Origin: Platanthera guangdongensis
Taxonomy: Eukaryota; Streptophyta; Magnoliopsida; Asparagales; Orchidaceae
Direction of reading: 5' to 3'
Length of the DNA: 64,000 nt
Assembly (NCBI GenBank): GCA_039583875.1
Contig: CM077153.1
Span: 116,494,568-116,558,567 of the forward strand
Position 1 is the first letter of the stretch. The number at the start of each line of letters is the position of its first letter. Positions 31,279 to 43,500 of this stretch are shown piece by piece. The position numbers and the translations under genes were made by a program. The notes beneath the pieces are model-generated. The model was not told the origin of the DNA. It ran no database searches and saw only the letters and a program-made list of their open reading frames with translations.

Positions 31279-33690
31279 TGGGTCAGGAATGAACTATAAG
31301 GAGCTAGGGGCCATGAAACTACAAATCTGTAAGAAGGAAGGATTTGGCCTCTAGAAACAATGGGTCAAACTATTCATGAAAACATCTGACCCGAGCATCT
31401 ATGTAACAGTAGTGGAAGGTCCTTTTATCCCCACAAAGACTTCCACCATAGATCCAACTGTGAGAGTGCTTAAGGCATATACAGAGATTGACAGAGATGA
31501 GGTAATTCTGTCAACCATGGACAAAAGGGTACAAAATATTATAGCCAGTGTCATTGACGACTCAACCTTCCAAAATCTTGTACACTGTAAAACCTCCAAG
31601 GAAATGTGGGACACTCTTGTGGTCTTCATGGAAGGTTCTGAGGAAATTAGAAATGATAGGAAGTCCATGCTCAACCAAGAGTATGAGGCTTTCAAACAAA
31701 GCAAATCTGAGAAAGTGGCTGAGTGCTTTGAGAGGTTTTTCAGGACAGTCAATAAACTAAGAACCTATGGTAGGTTTTCTTCAGCAACTATGAGTTGAAT
31801 AACAAGTTCCTTAGATCTCTCACTAGAGATTGGGACACCAAGATTTGTGTAGTTAGGGAAATGGCTAAGCTGGCAGACACTCCTCCACCAACACTCTTTG
31901 GAAAGTTGTTGTCCTATGAAATGCAGCTGGCTGCTAGACAAGAAGGGGAGAAGGAAAGTCAATCCAAAACCAAGGATAAGATAGTGGCCCTCAAGGCAGA
32001 ATCCCCAAGAAGAAGTAGAAGAAAGACTCCTTCTCCACCAAGGAGAGAAGCTGAGACCAGCCCAGAATTGTCTGAGACTACTTCCTCAGACAACCACATG
32101 TTTGATGAAAATTTCGCAGCCTTCTCTAGGAAACTTCAAAAGTTCATAAAGGATAAGCACTGGGAGAACAGACCCTCATCATCAGCTCATCACAGGAGGT
32201 CCTCCAAGAAGGACAAGTATGGCCCTAAATCTAGTAAACAGATTTCAGCTAAAGTTATATGTTATTTTTGCAGCAAGGCTGGACATGTCATTGCTGACTA
32301 CCAAGTCAGGAATAAGGAAGAGGATGAGAAGAAGAAGAAGAAGCATCACCATCACCGCAAGGACAGGGAGAAGGAGAAGTCCTTTATGGCCAAGAAGGAG
32401 AAAAGCTGGACAGACTCTTCCTCCTTAGAACCGGATGATGATGAAGAAGAAGTCTATATTGGGCTGATCTCTGTTGGTGTTGATCCAGAAGAAGAAGAGG
32501 AATATCATGCTGCCATGATAGGAATAAGGGCCCCTCTTTCACACTCTTACATTGACAATGAGGATGAAGAAGACTGTGGATGCCAAGGGCTGATGGGAAT
32601 AATTGAAGAAGAAAGAAGTGAGCTACATACATAATCAATCAAGGTACATCCTCTCTCCATTTCTTCTTCTTCTGACTGTGAAATCAGTCCAGATACTGAT
32701 GCATCTTCATCCTGTGATAAAGATTGCTCAGAATCTAACATTGATGTCAATCAATTGATTGACAAGTATGGACTGCTCCTAGATGCTCTAAAGAAGAGAA
32801 GAATACTTGCCAAAAGGCAAGCGAAGGAGATTGAAGTCCTCAAGCCTTATCAAACACTTTATAACCACAAATCTATTGAGTTTCATAAGAAATGTCATGA
32901 GGTGTCTAAACTCAAGAGAAGTCTTGAGTGTCAGACCAAGGTTCTAGAAAAAAAATCTAAACATATTAAATATCTAGAATAGAAATTTGCTGAGAGATTA
33001 GGGATTGTGATTAACCCTTCTCTATCTCTTGGTAGGTTGCCAAAAGCTGCAACCTATCAAACATCTGAAAAGCTGGGTATTGATCACACTGATTATCAAG
33101 TCAAGTAAAATATCCCTAATAAATTGACAGTATTTCAAAAGGTAAATTTACCTTCTAAAACTGTCAAATTTGCACCACTCCAAAAGGATCAATCTAATGT
33201 GTGCTCCACCAGTGGGGTGAAGACACATGATCTCAGAAAGAGTGATATTGTCAACTCTAGCCATGATGTTCAGGATAAGCTCTTTAGATTTGGATCTAAA
33301 TATCCTTTATCTAAGGAGATGAGAGAGTCCACTAGATGGCAGGCTCCAAAAATACATTTGGCCCATCCTGGACCAGCTGTATTTAGTTCTTCAGCACCTT
33401 CACTCAGGAAGAAGGAGGCAGCATCATGCAATGCTCATCCAGCAAAGTCTGATGCTGCTCACATCTCTCATGGATAGCAATTATGTGTTGTCCTAAAGAG
33501 AAGGCACAACATTCATAAATGTTGGTGTTGTGGAAAGGTGTGCCACTTTGTCGTTGATTGCTGGCACAACCTGAGTGTGGCTAGTGGACAGAAAGGTGCT
33601 CAGCGCATGCAGAGAGTTGGGCAAAAGTTTTATAATGCTAACAAGAACCTAAGACCCAATAAACATTGGGTGCTTAAGGTAAAATGAATA
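31279..33690 (+). pseudogene. Element H: gag with two separated zinc knuckles
   Basis: The N-terminal UBN2-type region reads FMKTSDPSIYVTVVEGPFIP and STMDKRVQNIIASVIDDSTF. A one-base shift near 31785 moves the frame to KFLRSLTRDWDTKICVVREM. A knuckle CYFCSKAGHVIADY lies at about 32260-32305, with its final Cys replaced by Tyr. A Lys/His-rich stretch and an acidic stretch follow, then a coiled-coil-like segment (32755-32980, KEIEVLKPYQTLYNHKSIEF). A second knuckle CWCCGKVCHFVVDCW is near 33520. Stops at 32632, 32980, 33106 and 33476 break the frame. Confidence 0.8.
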
Positions 33691-33714
33691 TTTTTTTTTT
33701 GCAAGATAGTCCAA

Positions 33715-33770
33715 ATACCTGTCTAGATGAGACTTGGTATTTAGACAATGGTTGTTCCAGGCAAATATTT
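33715..33770 (+). pseudogene. Element H: protease stub at the pol deletion
   Basis: DETWYLDNGCSR matches the start of the copia protease (WYLDSGCSRHMTG), with DSG changed to DNG. After about 33770 the sequence no longer matches pol. All of integrase, RT and RNase H is missing, so this marks the deletion joint. Confidence 0.7.
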
Positions 33771-34467
33771 GGGAGAGGATGATTTCTCAAGGAACATGTT
33801 CCATGTAAAGCAATAAACTAAGGATGAGGTTGTCAAGTATGCAATCCTCAAAAGCTAGAGGAAGCAATCCTCAACGTAAATCTCTCTCTCTCTCTTATAT
33901 AGAGACTAAGTTTGATAATTGATGAATTAAAGTAGATGTGCTTAGGATGAACCTAATCAAGCACACCAAATGGAAAACAGTGATTCAATTATTCTTTATA
34001 AATATCTGCATTATTAAATTATGCAGCCTTTACTCTCAAGTTAAAATAATTGTTAAAGCAGTGCATAATTAGGTTGCTAATAGAACTGGCTTATTAGCAT
34101 GATAGGTCCCCTTTATGTTTAAAATCAATAAAATATTTTGAATAATGATATGTCAAATAGAATGTACATCTAGACAGTGAGGGAAGCTACAAATTAAACA
34201 AGCATTGAGTAAATGGAAGAATAACTGAGAGGTATAATAGAAGCGCTAAATGCCCTGTTTCATAACAGGAAGCGTAACGCAACCCGTAAGACCGAAAAGT
34301 ACCAATTTAAGCTAAAATGTTTAATTGGTTATTTTAATGATAAAGTACTTAAACTTTTCAGTTACAAATATAAAGGCGATAAGAAACGAAAAGCTACATC
34401 ACTTTCAAAAGCCTTAACCCTAGTCGTCGAGACCGAAACCCTCTCAACGTCCTGTCGCACTGTTTCG
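33771..34467. other. Spacer between the pol deletion and the third ORF in element H
   Basis: No coding sequence is credible. A TC repeat at 33883-33895 is followed by a TATA-like TTATATAG, and ACAAATATAAAGG lies near 34361, about 105 bp before the ATG of the third ORF. The second resembles in position the internal TATA of element A. There is no GTGTCGACAC array here. Confidence 0.4.
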
Positions 34468-34892
34468 ATGGTGCCAAATATCACCAAGGAGCTCCAGGAG
34501 GGCTATGAAATTGTGAGAGATGGATTCAGTCATGTCTGTCTAGAGAGTAAAGTAGTGTAAAGGATGATTGAGACCAAAGTCTTGGAATACACCCTTTCTA
34601 AACTCTTCACCATTCTTAGAAAAGAGGTAGTAGAATTCTTCTCCAACATTAAAGTGTCTTCCTCTCAAAAATCTATTAAGTCTCTAATTGAGGATATCAA
34701 GATAAAGGTAAACCCTAAGAGACTAGGCAAAGCCCTTCATATACCCTCTGTCAACCCTAGCCAGGAAGAAGAACCCACGGTCACAGACAGAGACAATGCT
34801 CTCAGGTGGTGTGGATACAGTATTGCCAAACCTGGATCTCTTAAGAGAAAACTCTTCAATCAGAGAGGTAAACTACTGGAGGATATAGTAGG
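34468..34892 (+). pseudogene. Element H: third ORF, N-terminal part
   Basis: It begins ATGGTGCCAAATATCACC (MVPNITKELQEGYEIVRDGF), matching EGYKLVRNAF of element A. One in-frame TAA (34558-34560) interrupts it, then it continues through KRLGKALHIPSVNPSQEEE, ALRWCGYS and NQRGKLLEDIVG. Element I is inserted at this point, and the same domain resumes at 39496 with GKALICKLRSHD. Confidence 0.8.
34888..34892. repeat. Target-site duplication GTAGG, left copy (element I)
   Basis: GTAGG here and at 39496-39500 are identical and flank element I exactly. Confidence 0.92.
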
Positions 34893-35255
34893 CGTTAAAA
34901 ACCGAACAGAAAACAAACCGAAATGGTTTTAACTGAAACTTTATTATCCGAAAAAGGTATCTATTACAAAGGTATGCCCTCCCTTATATAGAATGGAGGA
35001 GAGATGAGAGAATACAAATAAGAGATGTGGGACTAAAAATTTACAGGACTAAGCAGACTATACAAAACAAACCGCACAAGCCGCGCGGTTAGACAGAAGG
35101 GCTAACCGCACGGCTACCACTAGAGAGAAAGAGAGATTGCCAGAGTAGACCGCCAGGCCGCCCGGTCTCCAAGCCGGCTGAGACAAACCGCCAGACCGCG
35201 CGGTCTTCAACCCGCCAAGACAGACCGCCAGACCGCCCGGTCACCAACTTCAACA
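34893..35255 (-). mobile_element. 3' LTR of element I
   Basis: On the minus strand it begins TGTTGAAGTTGGTGACC and ends GGTTTTTAACG; the final A is mutated, which gives C at 34893. It contains GACCGCGCGGTC and GACCGCCCGGTC dyads in its first 200 bases, and the inverse pair CCGCGCGGTTAG/CTAACCGCACGG. Confidence 0.88.
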
Positions 35256-35262
35256 CTCCCCC

Positions 35263-37224
35263 TCAAGCTGGAGCATATATATCGATCATGCCCATCTTAT
35301 CGCAGATGTGGAAAAAGGAAGCGGACACCGGCTTGGTGAAGACATCTGCCAACTCGTTGTCGGAAGTGACAAATGGAGTGCAAATCTGTTTCTTCAATAT
35401 TTCTTCCCGAATAAAATGACAATCGACTTCTATGTGTTTTGTTCTCTCATGAAAGACCGGATTTTTGGAAATGTATATCGCGGCCTTATTGTCACATAAC
35501 ATAGGAAGAGGATAGTTGTAAACCTCTCCTAAGTCAAGCATGAGAGCCCGCAACCACTTCAACTCACATGTAGTCGATGCCATGCTGCGATATTCCGCCT
35601 CTGCACTAGACCTGGAAACTACAGACTGGTTCTTGCTCTTCCAACTCACAAGATTGCCTCCAACAAACGTGCAGAAACCTGATGTCGATTTGCGGTCCCC
35701 TTTGTCATCCACATAGCTTGAATCAGAGTAAGCTTCAACCCTTAGGTGACCATTCTTCTGAAATAGGAGTCCTTTCCCTGGAGCAGCTTTAATATACTCT
35801 AATATCCTCAGAGCAGATTGTAGATGACACTCCCTCGGAGCTTGCATGAACTGGCTCACCTTGCCAACATCATAAGAGATGTAGGGTCTGGTTACCGTGA
35901 GATATATGAGCTTGCCCACCAGACGACGGTATCTCGTAAGATCGGAGAGAAGAGGCGAGTCATCTGTCCAAGTTTTGTCTTCTCCAGCAGCCATAGGACA
36001 ACATGCAGGTTTAGCACCAGTCAGTCCTGCCTCCTTTAAAAGATCAAGAGCATATTTCCGTTGGGAAAGGACCATGGCGTTGGGCTTTCTAGAGATTTCA
36101 ATCCCCAGAAAGTATTTTGGGGAGTCCATATCCTTTGTGACCAGATGTTGACGAAGGTGTTTCTTTGTCATCAATACCCCATCCTGGTCATCGCCAGTAA
36201 GAAGAATGTCATCAACATAAACCGCAAGAACAACAAGACCAGAGGCGGTTTTCCGAACAAACAAGAAGTGATCTGCTGAGCTTCTTGTAAAGCCAATGGC
36301 CGCAACAATGCCACTGAATTTGTCAAACCAGGCACGAGCACTCTGCTTGAGGCCATAGATAGCCTTCTTTAGCCGGCATACCCGTGTCTCCCCCTGAGCA
36401 ACATACCCAGGAGGTTGCTCCATGTAAACATCTTCCTGCAGATCACCATAGAGGAAGGCATTCTTAACATCTAGCTGCGAGATGGGCCAATCCCTGTTGA
36501 CAGCCACAGAGAGAAGAACCCTAATAGTGCTGAGACGAGCCACTGGAGAGAAAGTGTCAAAGTAATCAATGCCATAAGTTTGGGTAAAACCCTTGGCAAC
36601 CAGGCGAGCCTTATAACGATCCACACTTCCATCCGGGAGAAACTTCACCACGAAGACCCAGCGACAACCAACAACATCTGTGCCGAAAGGAGGAGGAACA
36701 AGGGTCCAGGTTCCCCGTTCAGTGAGAGTAGCAATCTCCTCATCCATGGCAACTTTCCAATGAGGAATAGTAAGGGCCTCCTGGTAGGAACGGGGGGTGG
36801 CAGTTGCCGAGATAGCCAGTGCAAAAGCTCTGCGAGAAGGGGTAAGACGATCGTAGGAAACAACTGCAGCAAGCGGGTGTTGGGTACATGCCCGAACCTC
36901 TTTGCGAAGAGCAATCGGGAGATCCAGGTCGGCAGGTGCCTCAGTATCCGGAGTATCCATGGTGGAGAGAGCTGGCCCGGGAGTAGAGAGAGATGGCAGC
37001 GGAGTGGAGGGAGAAAGCGGAGTAGAGGGTGAAGATGATGGTGATGGGGAAGATGGTGGAGTGGGTGGAGATGGCGGAACATCAGTGGGAGCAGAGGGAA
37101 TAGATGGGTTGGTAGGAGAAGTAGGATCAGGAGGAGGAGAGGAGGAAGCGGGAGAGAAGTAAGATGCATTGGCAAAGAAGGTGACATCCGGAGAGACAAA
37201 TTGCTTGCGGGTAACGGGGTCAAA
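35263..37224 (-). pseudogene. Element I: RT and RNase H part of pol
   Basis: On the minus strand this continues the same frame as the upstream integrase after one TGA (37225-37227). It starts FDPVTRKQFVSPDVTFF, passes a Pro/Ser-rich linker, then RT: CRWVFVVKFLPDGSVDRYK, LDVKNAFLYGDLQEDVYM, AIYGLKQSARAWF and VYVDDILLTG with an intact YVDD. RNase H follows: AYSDSSYVDDKGDRKSTSG, SRSSAEAEYRSMA, LCDNKAAIYIS and HIEVDCHFI. The frame then runs open to its natural end at 35263. All catalytic motifs are present, so a single nonsense codon is the only obvious lesion. Confidence 0.92.
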
Positions 37225-38480
37225 TCAACAATAACCTTTCTGAGTGGGAGAGTACCCCAGAAAGACACATTTAGTGGCACGTGGGGAGAGTTTATCGCGG
37301 GTGGCAGCGGGAGAGTGCACAAAGGCGGTGCACCCAAAGATGTGCAGAGGAAGAGGAAAGGGATCCTTGTCCGGATAAAGGATGGAGAAGGGGGTAGCAC
37401 CGTGGAGAACTGTGGAGGGAAGGCGATTGATGAGATAGCAGGAGAGAAGGACAGCATAACCCCAATAGGAGCGAGGAACATGCATTTGAGTCATCATAGT
37501 GCGAGCGACATCAAGGAGGTGACGGTTTTTGCGTTCCGCCACCCCATTTTGTTGTGAGGTGTAGACACAGCTTGTTTGACGAATAACACCATGGTGAATA
37601 CAAAAAGAGGAGAAGTCTTGGCTAAGATACTCCTTAGCATTGTCAGAACGAAGAATTTTAATAGACGTATCAAACTGAGTCTTAACCATAGAATAAAAGG
37701 AGGTCCAAACAGAGAACAGCTCGAAGCGATCTTTGAGAAGATACACCCACGTACATCGAGAGAAATCATCAATGAAGGTGACAAAATATGAACTACCCCA
37801 ACCAATGGCGAGGTTAGGAGCGGGACCCCATATGTCAGAGTGAACGAGGTCGAACGGACGAGAAGAGCCCCGACTTTGCGTTGGTGGGAAGGATGAGCGG
37901 TGATGATTGCCAAGTTGACATGCATCACAGTTTAGAGGAGGATGATGAGGTGGGAGGTGCGGCAGGAGCTGACGTAGAATTCGGGGAGGAGCATGTCCAA
38001 GGCGAAGATGCCATTGGAGAAGATCTGTAGAGGAGGAGGAGAAGGCGGATAGAGCAGAAACGTTGTCGAGGAAGTAGAGGCCACCACTCTCAGTCCGGGT
38101 AGCAATCGTCCGTTGGGAGTCCGGATCCTGAAAAGCACAAGAGGTAGGGGTGAATATGACAGAACACCGTAGTTGCTTGCATAAAGAAGTAACCGATAAT
38201 AAATTGCACGGAAACTTGGGCATATATAGGGTATCAGCCAGGCATAGAGATGGAGTGACTTGAACCATGCCCGTCCCATGGACCGGGGAGGGAGATCCAT
38301 CAGCAACAATGACCGGGGGCAACTGAGCATGTGTGTCAAGAAGAGAGAAACATTGAGGATTGCCTGTCATATGATTTGTGGCACCAGAGTCGATTAGCCA
38401 TCTTCCGCGAGTAACAACGTGAGCACTACCAGAAGAGGTGACCACGGAGGCGGACAGACTGGAGGAGGGGAAAGTCATGG
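37225..38480 (-). pseudogene. Element I: protease and integrase part of pol
   Basis: The ATG at about 38478 gives MTFPSSSLSASVV, quickly followed by the protease WLIDSGATNHMTG. Next come the pre-integrase zinc site (WHLRLGH ... CDACQLGNHH) and the integrase core, with HSDIWGPAP, ILRSDNAKEYLSQDF and QQNGVAERKNRHLLDVARTM. All three acidic catalytic residues are present. The domain ends HIFGCTAFVH, KCVFLGYSPTQKGYC and TGA at 37225-37227. The open frame extends upstream to 39072, but that part is not gag-like. Confidence 0.9.
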
Positions 38481-39120
38481 AAGCAAGAGAGGAGCAAACC
38501 GCGATGATAAGAACAAGCCGCGAGAAGAGAAAGAAGCCGAATGGTGAAGCGAAGAAGAGAAAAGAGCACCAAGCTGGGCGAACAGAAAAACAGGTCGTGC
38601 GGCTAGGAAGACCTCTACCAAGAAGCAGAGCAAAGCAGAGGGAAAGAAGTCGCACGGCTTGAAAAAGTCGGGCGAACAGAGGAGAACAAGTCGCACGGCG
38701 AAAGATGCGGCCGGGGCGACTAGCAAGCAGGAGCGGGTAGAAGGCAACAAGAAGAAGAGCGCGGCGAATAATTGAAATTTTATTATCCAAGAAAGATAAA
38801 GGGGAAGAGGTCGCGCAGACTGAAAAGGCCGAGCGAACAGAAGAGGAGAGGAAGCAAGGAGCAGCGACAACAACAAGTCGCAAGCCGGGCGAACAGAAAC
38901 AGGCCGCAACGACTAGGAAGCCGGAGAGGCAAGAAGGAACCAGGGGCGCGGCGACAACCAACAGGTCGCGGCGCCGAATAGTAGAAGAGAACCAAGGAGA
39001 AACAAGCCGCGCAAACAGGGCAGCGAACAGAAGAAAAGGCAAGCCGCGAAGACAGGTCGCGTAAGCAGACACAAGCCGCGAGAATCAGAGAGCTCACACA
39101 ATCAGGAGGAAAAGACCGTG
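38481..39120 (-). other. GC-rich leader in place of gag, element I
   Basis: Between the primer site and the protease, where about 1 kb of gag is expected, lie some 640 bases rich in TTCTGTTCGCNCGGCTTG-like imperfect repeats. On the minus strand the frame is open from 39072, but the product is a Leu/Phe/Arg/Ser-rich string with no gag motif or zinc knuckle. I read it as repetitive leader. Confidence 0.65.
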
Positions 39121-39133
39121 GGCTCTGATACCA
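39121..39133 (-). other. Primer-binding site of element I (initiator tRNA-Met type)
   Basis: The plus strand reads GGCTCTGATACCA, the complement of TGGTATCAGAGCC, directly next to the 5' LTR. Confidence 0.9.
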
Positions 39134-39495
39134 TGTTAAAAACCGTACAGAAAACAAACTGAAATGGTTTTAACTGAAACTTTATTATCCGAAAAAGGTA
39201 TCTATTACAAAGGTATGCCCTCCCTTATATAGAATGGAGGAGAGATGAGAGAATACAAATAAGAGATGTGGGACTAAAAATTTACAGGACTAAGCGGACT
39301 ATACAAAACAAACCGCACAAGCCGCGCGGTTAGACAGAAGGGCTAACCGCACGGCTACCACCAGAGAGAAAGAGAGATTGCCAGAGTAGACCGCCAGGCC
39401 GCCCGGTCTCCAAGCCGGCTGAGATAAACCCCAGACCGCGCGGTCTTCAACCCGCCAAGACAGACCGCCAGACCGCCCGGTCACCAACTTCAACA
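39134..39495 (-). mobile_element. 5' LTR of element I
   Basis: It is 362 bp, TGTTGAAG ... GGTTTTTAACA on the minus strand, near-identical to 34893-35255. It is followed on the plus strand by GTAGG, the right TSD (39496-39500). Confidence 0.9.
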
Positions 39496-41437
39496 GTAGG
39501 AAAAGCCCTTATCTGCAAACTTAGATCACATGACACAATCTTGAGGTTAATGTTTGATGTTATGACTAGGATAATCTTGAATAGAAAGACCTCTTGGTTT
39601 TCTCTCATCTACCAGAATTAGTAGACTGTCTACCCACTCCAAACATGGGGAGAATTCTTTCTTTATACCTAGTGAACACCTACCCTGATACATTCAAGCA
39701 GGAACATGGAGTGAAGATTCACTACCTGAAAAGAATGGACATAAAGACATTGGATAGATTCACTAGGATCTTACCAAAGAGTCAACCTTCAACAACAAAG
39801 GACTCCTCAAGGGATAAGAGACAACAAGTTGCTGAAGTAAACATTTCCTCCTGCTCTGAACTTGATCTAGGAATTACCTTCCCTACTGATGTTAGGTTGC
39901 AGACAGACATAACTCTGAGTCTCTCATCAACAAACATTCAACTCCAGGATAATATTGTGCATGTTGATAAAATCCATGCCAGACCTAGGTCAAGAGAAGT
40001 TTCAAAGAATGCTACTGAAGAAGAGGTTGCTGAAGAGGATGAGGAAGACATGGTTGATACTGATAATGTAGCATCAATTGAAGTTATCCCTGCTGTAGAA
40101 GATAAGTGTGAGCCACCTGAGGCATTAGATACTCATCTTGGTAGGTCAAGCCCAGAGAAGGATGCTCAGTCTGAGGGGGAGCACAATCAGATGGATATGA
40201 CTACCTTGGACCAAGTTGTCAACAGAGTGGTTGAGTCTGTACCCACTACAGGTAATACTCATACCCCCTTAACTAATAATGCCAATACAGCCTTAGTTAA
40301 GCAGATGTCTCCTTCTACATGTGTTATAGTTGAGGGGGAGTCATCACAGGTCCCTACTCTGACAGAAGCCCCTCCTTCATTAAGCCAACCACTCACTACC
40401 CAAACCTCTAATGAGTTACTTCTAAACCATATCAAAGCACTCCTGGATGCTCAGACCACAACCCTCAAGGAGTATGTTGACCAATCAGTTGCCAAGCTAA
40501 GGGATGAATTATTAACTGAAGTCAAGGAATGTAAAGAAGAAACCTCTTACTTAAACAAACAGGCTACCACTTGGTTTGATATGGCTGGAACTGCTGGCAT
40601 AAAGCTGACCACCCTCATGAAATCCATGAAAACAAGCCAAAAATTCTCTACAACTGACATAGGATATGTCAAGAATTATGTGAGTACAACTGATGAGGTG
40701 ATCAGGGTGCAACAGACAATATAAATCAGCATGTCACCAATGTTGCTCTCCACTCTATGGAGCAGGCAATACTTCTGAAAAATGAGCTGCTTACTTACAA
40801 TGAGAGAATATCCCAATCTATATTAAGCAGAAATGAAGCCAACACCTCCTCAATGCAAATGAACACCTTTGAATAAGGCAAAAAGGGGGAGAGCAATCAT
40901 GTTAAGACAGCAGGACTCATTGAAGATCAAGCATTCAATGTAATTCAAGGCACCAGGGTGGCACTGCACCTTCCACTTCTGGATAAAAAAAGGTCAGAGG
41001 ACCTAGACTTCCCAGCACAAGTTAGAATTGCACAGGATGCACAACTTGCTGCCAAAAGAAAAAGGGAAGGAACTCATATGGCTGAAGAGTTCATGGCAAA
41101 GAGGAGAGTTGAGAACAGATATGATCTAGATTATGAACAGCTAAGTGATGTCTCTGAATCCATCATTATAAATGCTTCGGTAAGCCATGGACAAGTCTTA
41201 AAGAACATTGATAGTGTATATCCTTCTGAGGAATGGATAAAACATTTGGAAAGAAATTCTCTAAGGGAAAGAGTATTCAAAGTAAATCTGGTAAGGAAGA
41301 GCAACCCTAAGAAAATGCCTACCAGATATATTCCAAAGCCATTCCTTTACTTCAAAAGGCAGAAGAACAAAGCTGAAAATTTGAAGAAGACTGCTGCTAC
41401 TAAGGATGATGAAGCAAGTTCATCAAAGAATAGCTGA
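39496..41437 (+). pseudogene. Element H: third ORF, remainder
   Basis: The interrupted domain resumes (GKALICKLRSHD, MFDVMTRIILNRKTSWFSLI), then shifts frame near 39595 to LPTPNMGRILSLYLVNTYPD and IHYLKRMDIKTLDRFTRIL, matching SLYLAATIPEVM and HMRRMDIRIISRWDRVL of element A. An acidic, Glu/Asp-rich middle follows, then a coiled-coil-like part (LLNHIKALLDAQTTTLKEYV). After breaks at 40722 and 40875 comes a basic C-terminal part (40958-41437) ending with Lys-rich PKPFLYFKRQKNKAENLKK. No membrane segment is visible. The function is unknown. Confidence 0.78.
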
Positions 41438-41947
41438 CATAAGGCGCAAGACTTAGGCTTCTTTAAAATATCTAATCAATGTCTTGTAATGCATATCAAC
41501 AGTGTAGAAATTTCAAATCTCTATTAATGAAATTAATATGAGTTGGTCCTGACTACATTGATGTGATAAATGTGCATGAAATTCTCATTTATATATCCTT
41601 GTTTAATGAATATGTCATTCTTTGATAGATATCTCATAATGACAAGTTTTACCTATTGCAGTTTGACTAAAGCTCTCTAAATTAGTTAATGATTAGGTAT
41701 ATCTTAATCATAATGTCTATCTTGTCAATGATTAATAAAACTTTTGTTGTTAATCATACTACTACATTGTTAATGATTGATGATTCACCTGTACTATTGA
41801 TCATTCAATCATAGTGTCCAACCATCTCATCTAAGGGGAGTTATCATGTACTGAGATGGCTAGTTGTCATGATAATGTTTCATCAGACCTATCATGATAT
41901 TTCTTGTGCTGATGCACCTTAGCATGGATGGGTGTTCTGCCTTCTTC

Positions 41948-41961
41948 AAATAGGGAGAGAT
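41948..41961 (+). other. Polypurine tract of element H
   Basis: AAATAGGGAGAGAT directly precedes the TGTTGGGAATC start of the 3' LTR. Confidence 0.85.
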
Positions 41962-42117
41962 TGTTGGGAATCGTGTCCTACAATGTTCCTCGGGATTTGA
42001 AGAGGCATCACCAATCATGCTAAGGGGAACAATGTATTTGATGTGTGCTTGAGTTCATGCATAAAGGTTGCCCATGATTGGACAGATGAAATTTAAGAGT
42101 ATGCTGGAAGACTCAGA

Positions 42118-42800
42118 AATCGTCGATCTCAGCTCACCGTTTGTCGAGCTAAATTCAGAAGCTTGGGATTCAGAAGCTTGGGATTCAGAAGCTTGGGATT
42201 CAGAAATAGTCGAGCTCAGCTCACCTTTTGTCGAGCTGAGCTCACCGTTAGTCGAGCTAAATTCAGAATCTTGGGATTCAGAAATCGTCGAGCTCAGCTC
42301 ACCTTTCATCGAGCTGAGCTCACCTTTCATCGAGCTAAATTCAGAAGCTTGGAATTCAGAATTTGTCGAGCTCAGCCCATCGATCGTCAAACGATGTTCA
42401 ACATTCGTCGAACTAAAGCCAGAAAATTTGACTATGGCAAAACCGCTGAGACAGTTGAGATAGCTGAGAAGTATGTCTCAGTATAACTGCTAAGACAAAA
42501 AAAGCTGGATTTCTCTAAGTCCAGAAGTGTTGAGTGAAGCAGGTTCACTCAACGCTTCTAATGAAGAAGAAAGCGTTGAGACCGCTGAGAAGAAACCGCT
42601 GAGACAGGAGACAGTCTCAACTGAGAAGAAGAAAGCATTGAGACCGCTGAGAAGAAACCGCTGAGACAGTAGATAGTCACATCTGTGAAGAAGAAACCAC
42701 TGAGACAGTTGAGAAGGAACCGCTGAGACAAACGTAGCAGAGTTTCTCTAAGTCCAGAAGCGTTGAGTGAGGTAGGTTCACTCAACGCTTCTAATGAAGA
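42118..42800 (+). repeat. CGAGCTCAGCTCACC and GAAACCGCTGAGACAG arrays in 3' LTR H
   Basis: Two neighbouring short-repeat blocks occur in the U3. The first is built on TCGTCGAGCTCAGCTCACC, with GAGCTC and TCGA dyads; the second is built on GCTGAGAAGAAACCGCTGAGACAG-like units. The 5' LTR keeps only about two copies of the first and lacks the second. Apparent reading frames here are repeat artefacts. Confidence 0.8.
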
Positions 42801-43500
42801 ACCAAGACAGGTGGCATTGCGTGACTTAACATAACTCAATGCTTAATGAAGTTCTGGAATTTTTCTAAGTCTAGATGGTGATGACCACTGTTGATGTCAT
42901 CAAAAGTCAACAAGTCAAAGTATCTCATGTCGTTGCGGGAAAGCTACAACAGCACAGGTTGACCACTGCTGACGTCACCAGAAGTCGACAAAGTCAAAAT
43001 AGTTCATGCCGTTGCGGGAAAGTTGTTGTAGCACCGAAAGCTATATTTGTCCTTTTCTAAGGGAGGAAGCGCTCACCATCCTTGGTTGGGCCCACTCTCA
43101 AATTGTGTCGTTGATTCAAATCAACACATATAAAAAGGTGAAAGAAAATGGGATTAGGGTAACAGAGAAAAAAAACGCAGAACACATAAAGGAAAAATAG
43201 AAAATAGAGATGGTTGGACTTCATCTTCTACAACAAGCTTGAAAGCAAAAGTCCAGCAGAGCAAGTCAGCGGGTAGTGAAAAGTCAGCTGAAGCTCTTTC
43301 AAGTACAGCAAGTGTGTTCTCTCAGGAACAAGGCAGCTGATTCTTCAGATCAGCAAGAAGATAACTGTGTGAAGGGCAGACAACCTTCAACAACAGATAG
43401 TTGTTTACCTGTGCAGCAAAAAAGCAGTGGTTGTAGAAGAAGACTCATCCCTTCCACAACAAGTGGGCTGGACTGATATCTGCTCAGTCCAGCGAGGTAA

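Larger units (their letters stand above)
34893..39495 (-). mobile_element. Element I: young Ty1/copia element without recognisable gag
   Basis: This 4603-bp insertion has 363- and 362-bp LTRs differing at about six bases and one 1-bp indel (about 98% identity), and a perfect GTAGG TSD. It reads on the minus strand: 5' LTR 39134-39495, primer site, pol, polypurine tract (complement of CTCCCCCTCAAGCTGG at 35256-35271) and 3' LTR 34893-35255. RT wording ([20 protein letters not shown]) suggests the Ivana/Oryco side of copia; I am only moderately sure of the lineage. Confidence 0.9.

Noticed and set aside
36645..37481. 278-codon minus frame rich in Leu/Pro/His
   Set aside because: It overlaps the pol frame of element I in a different register, across the Pro/Ser-rich linker. 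A shadow frame.
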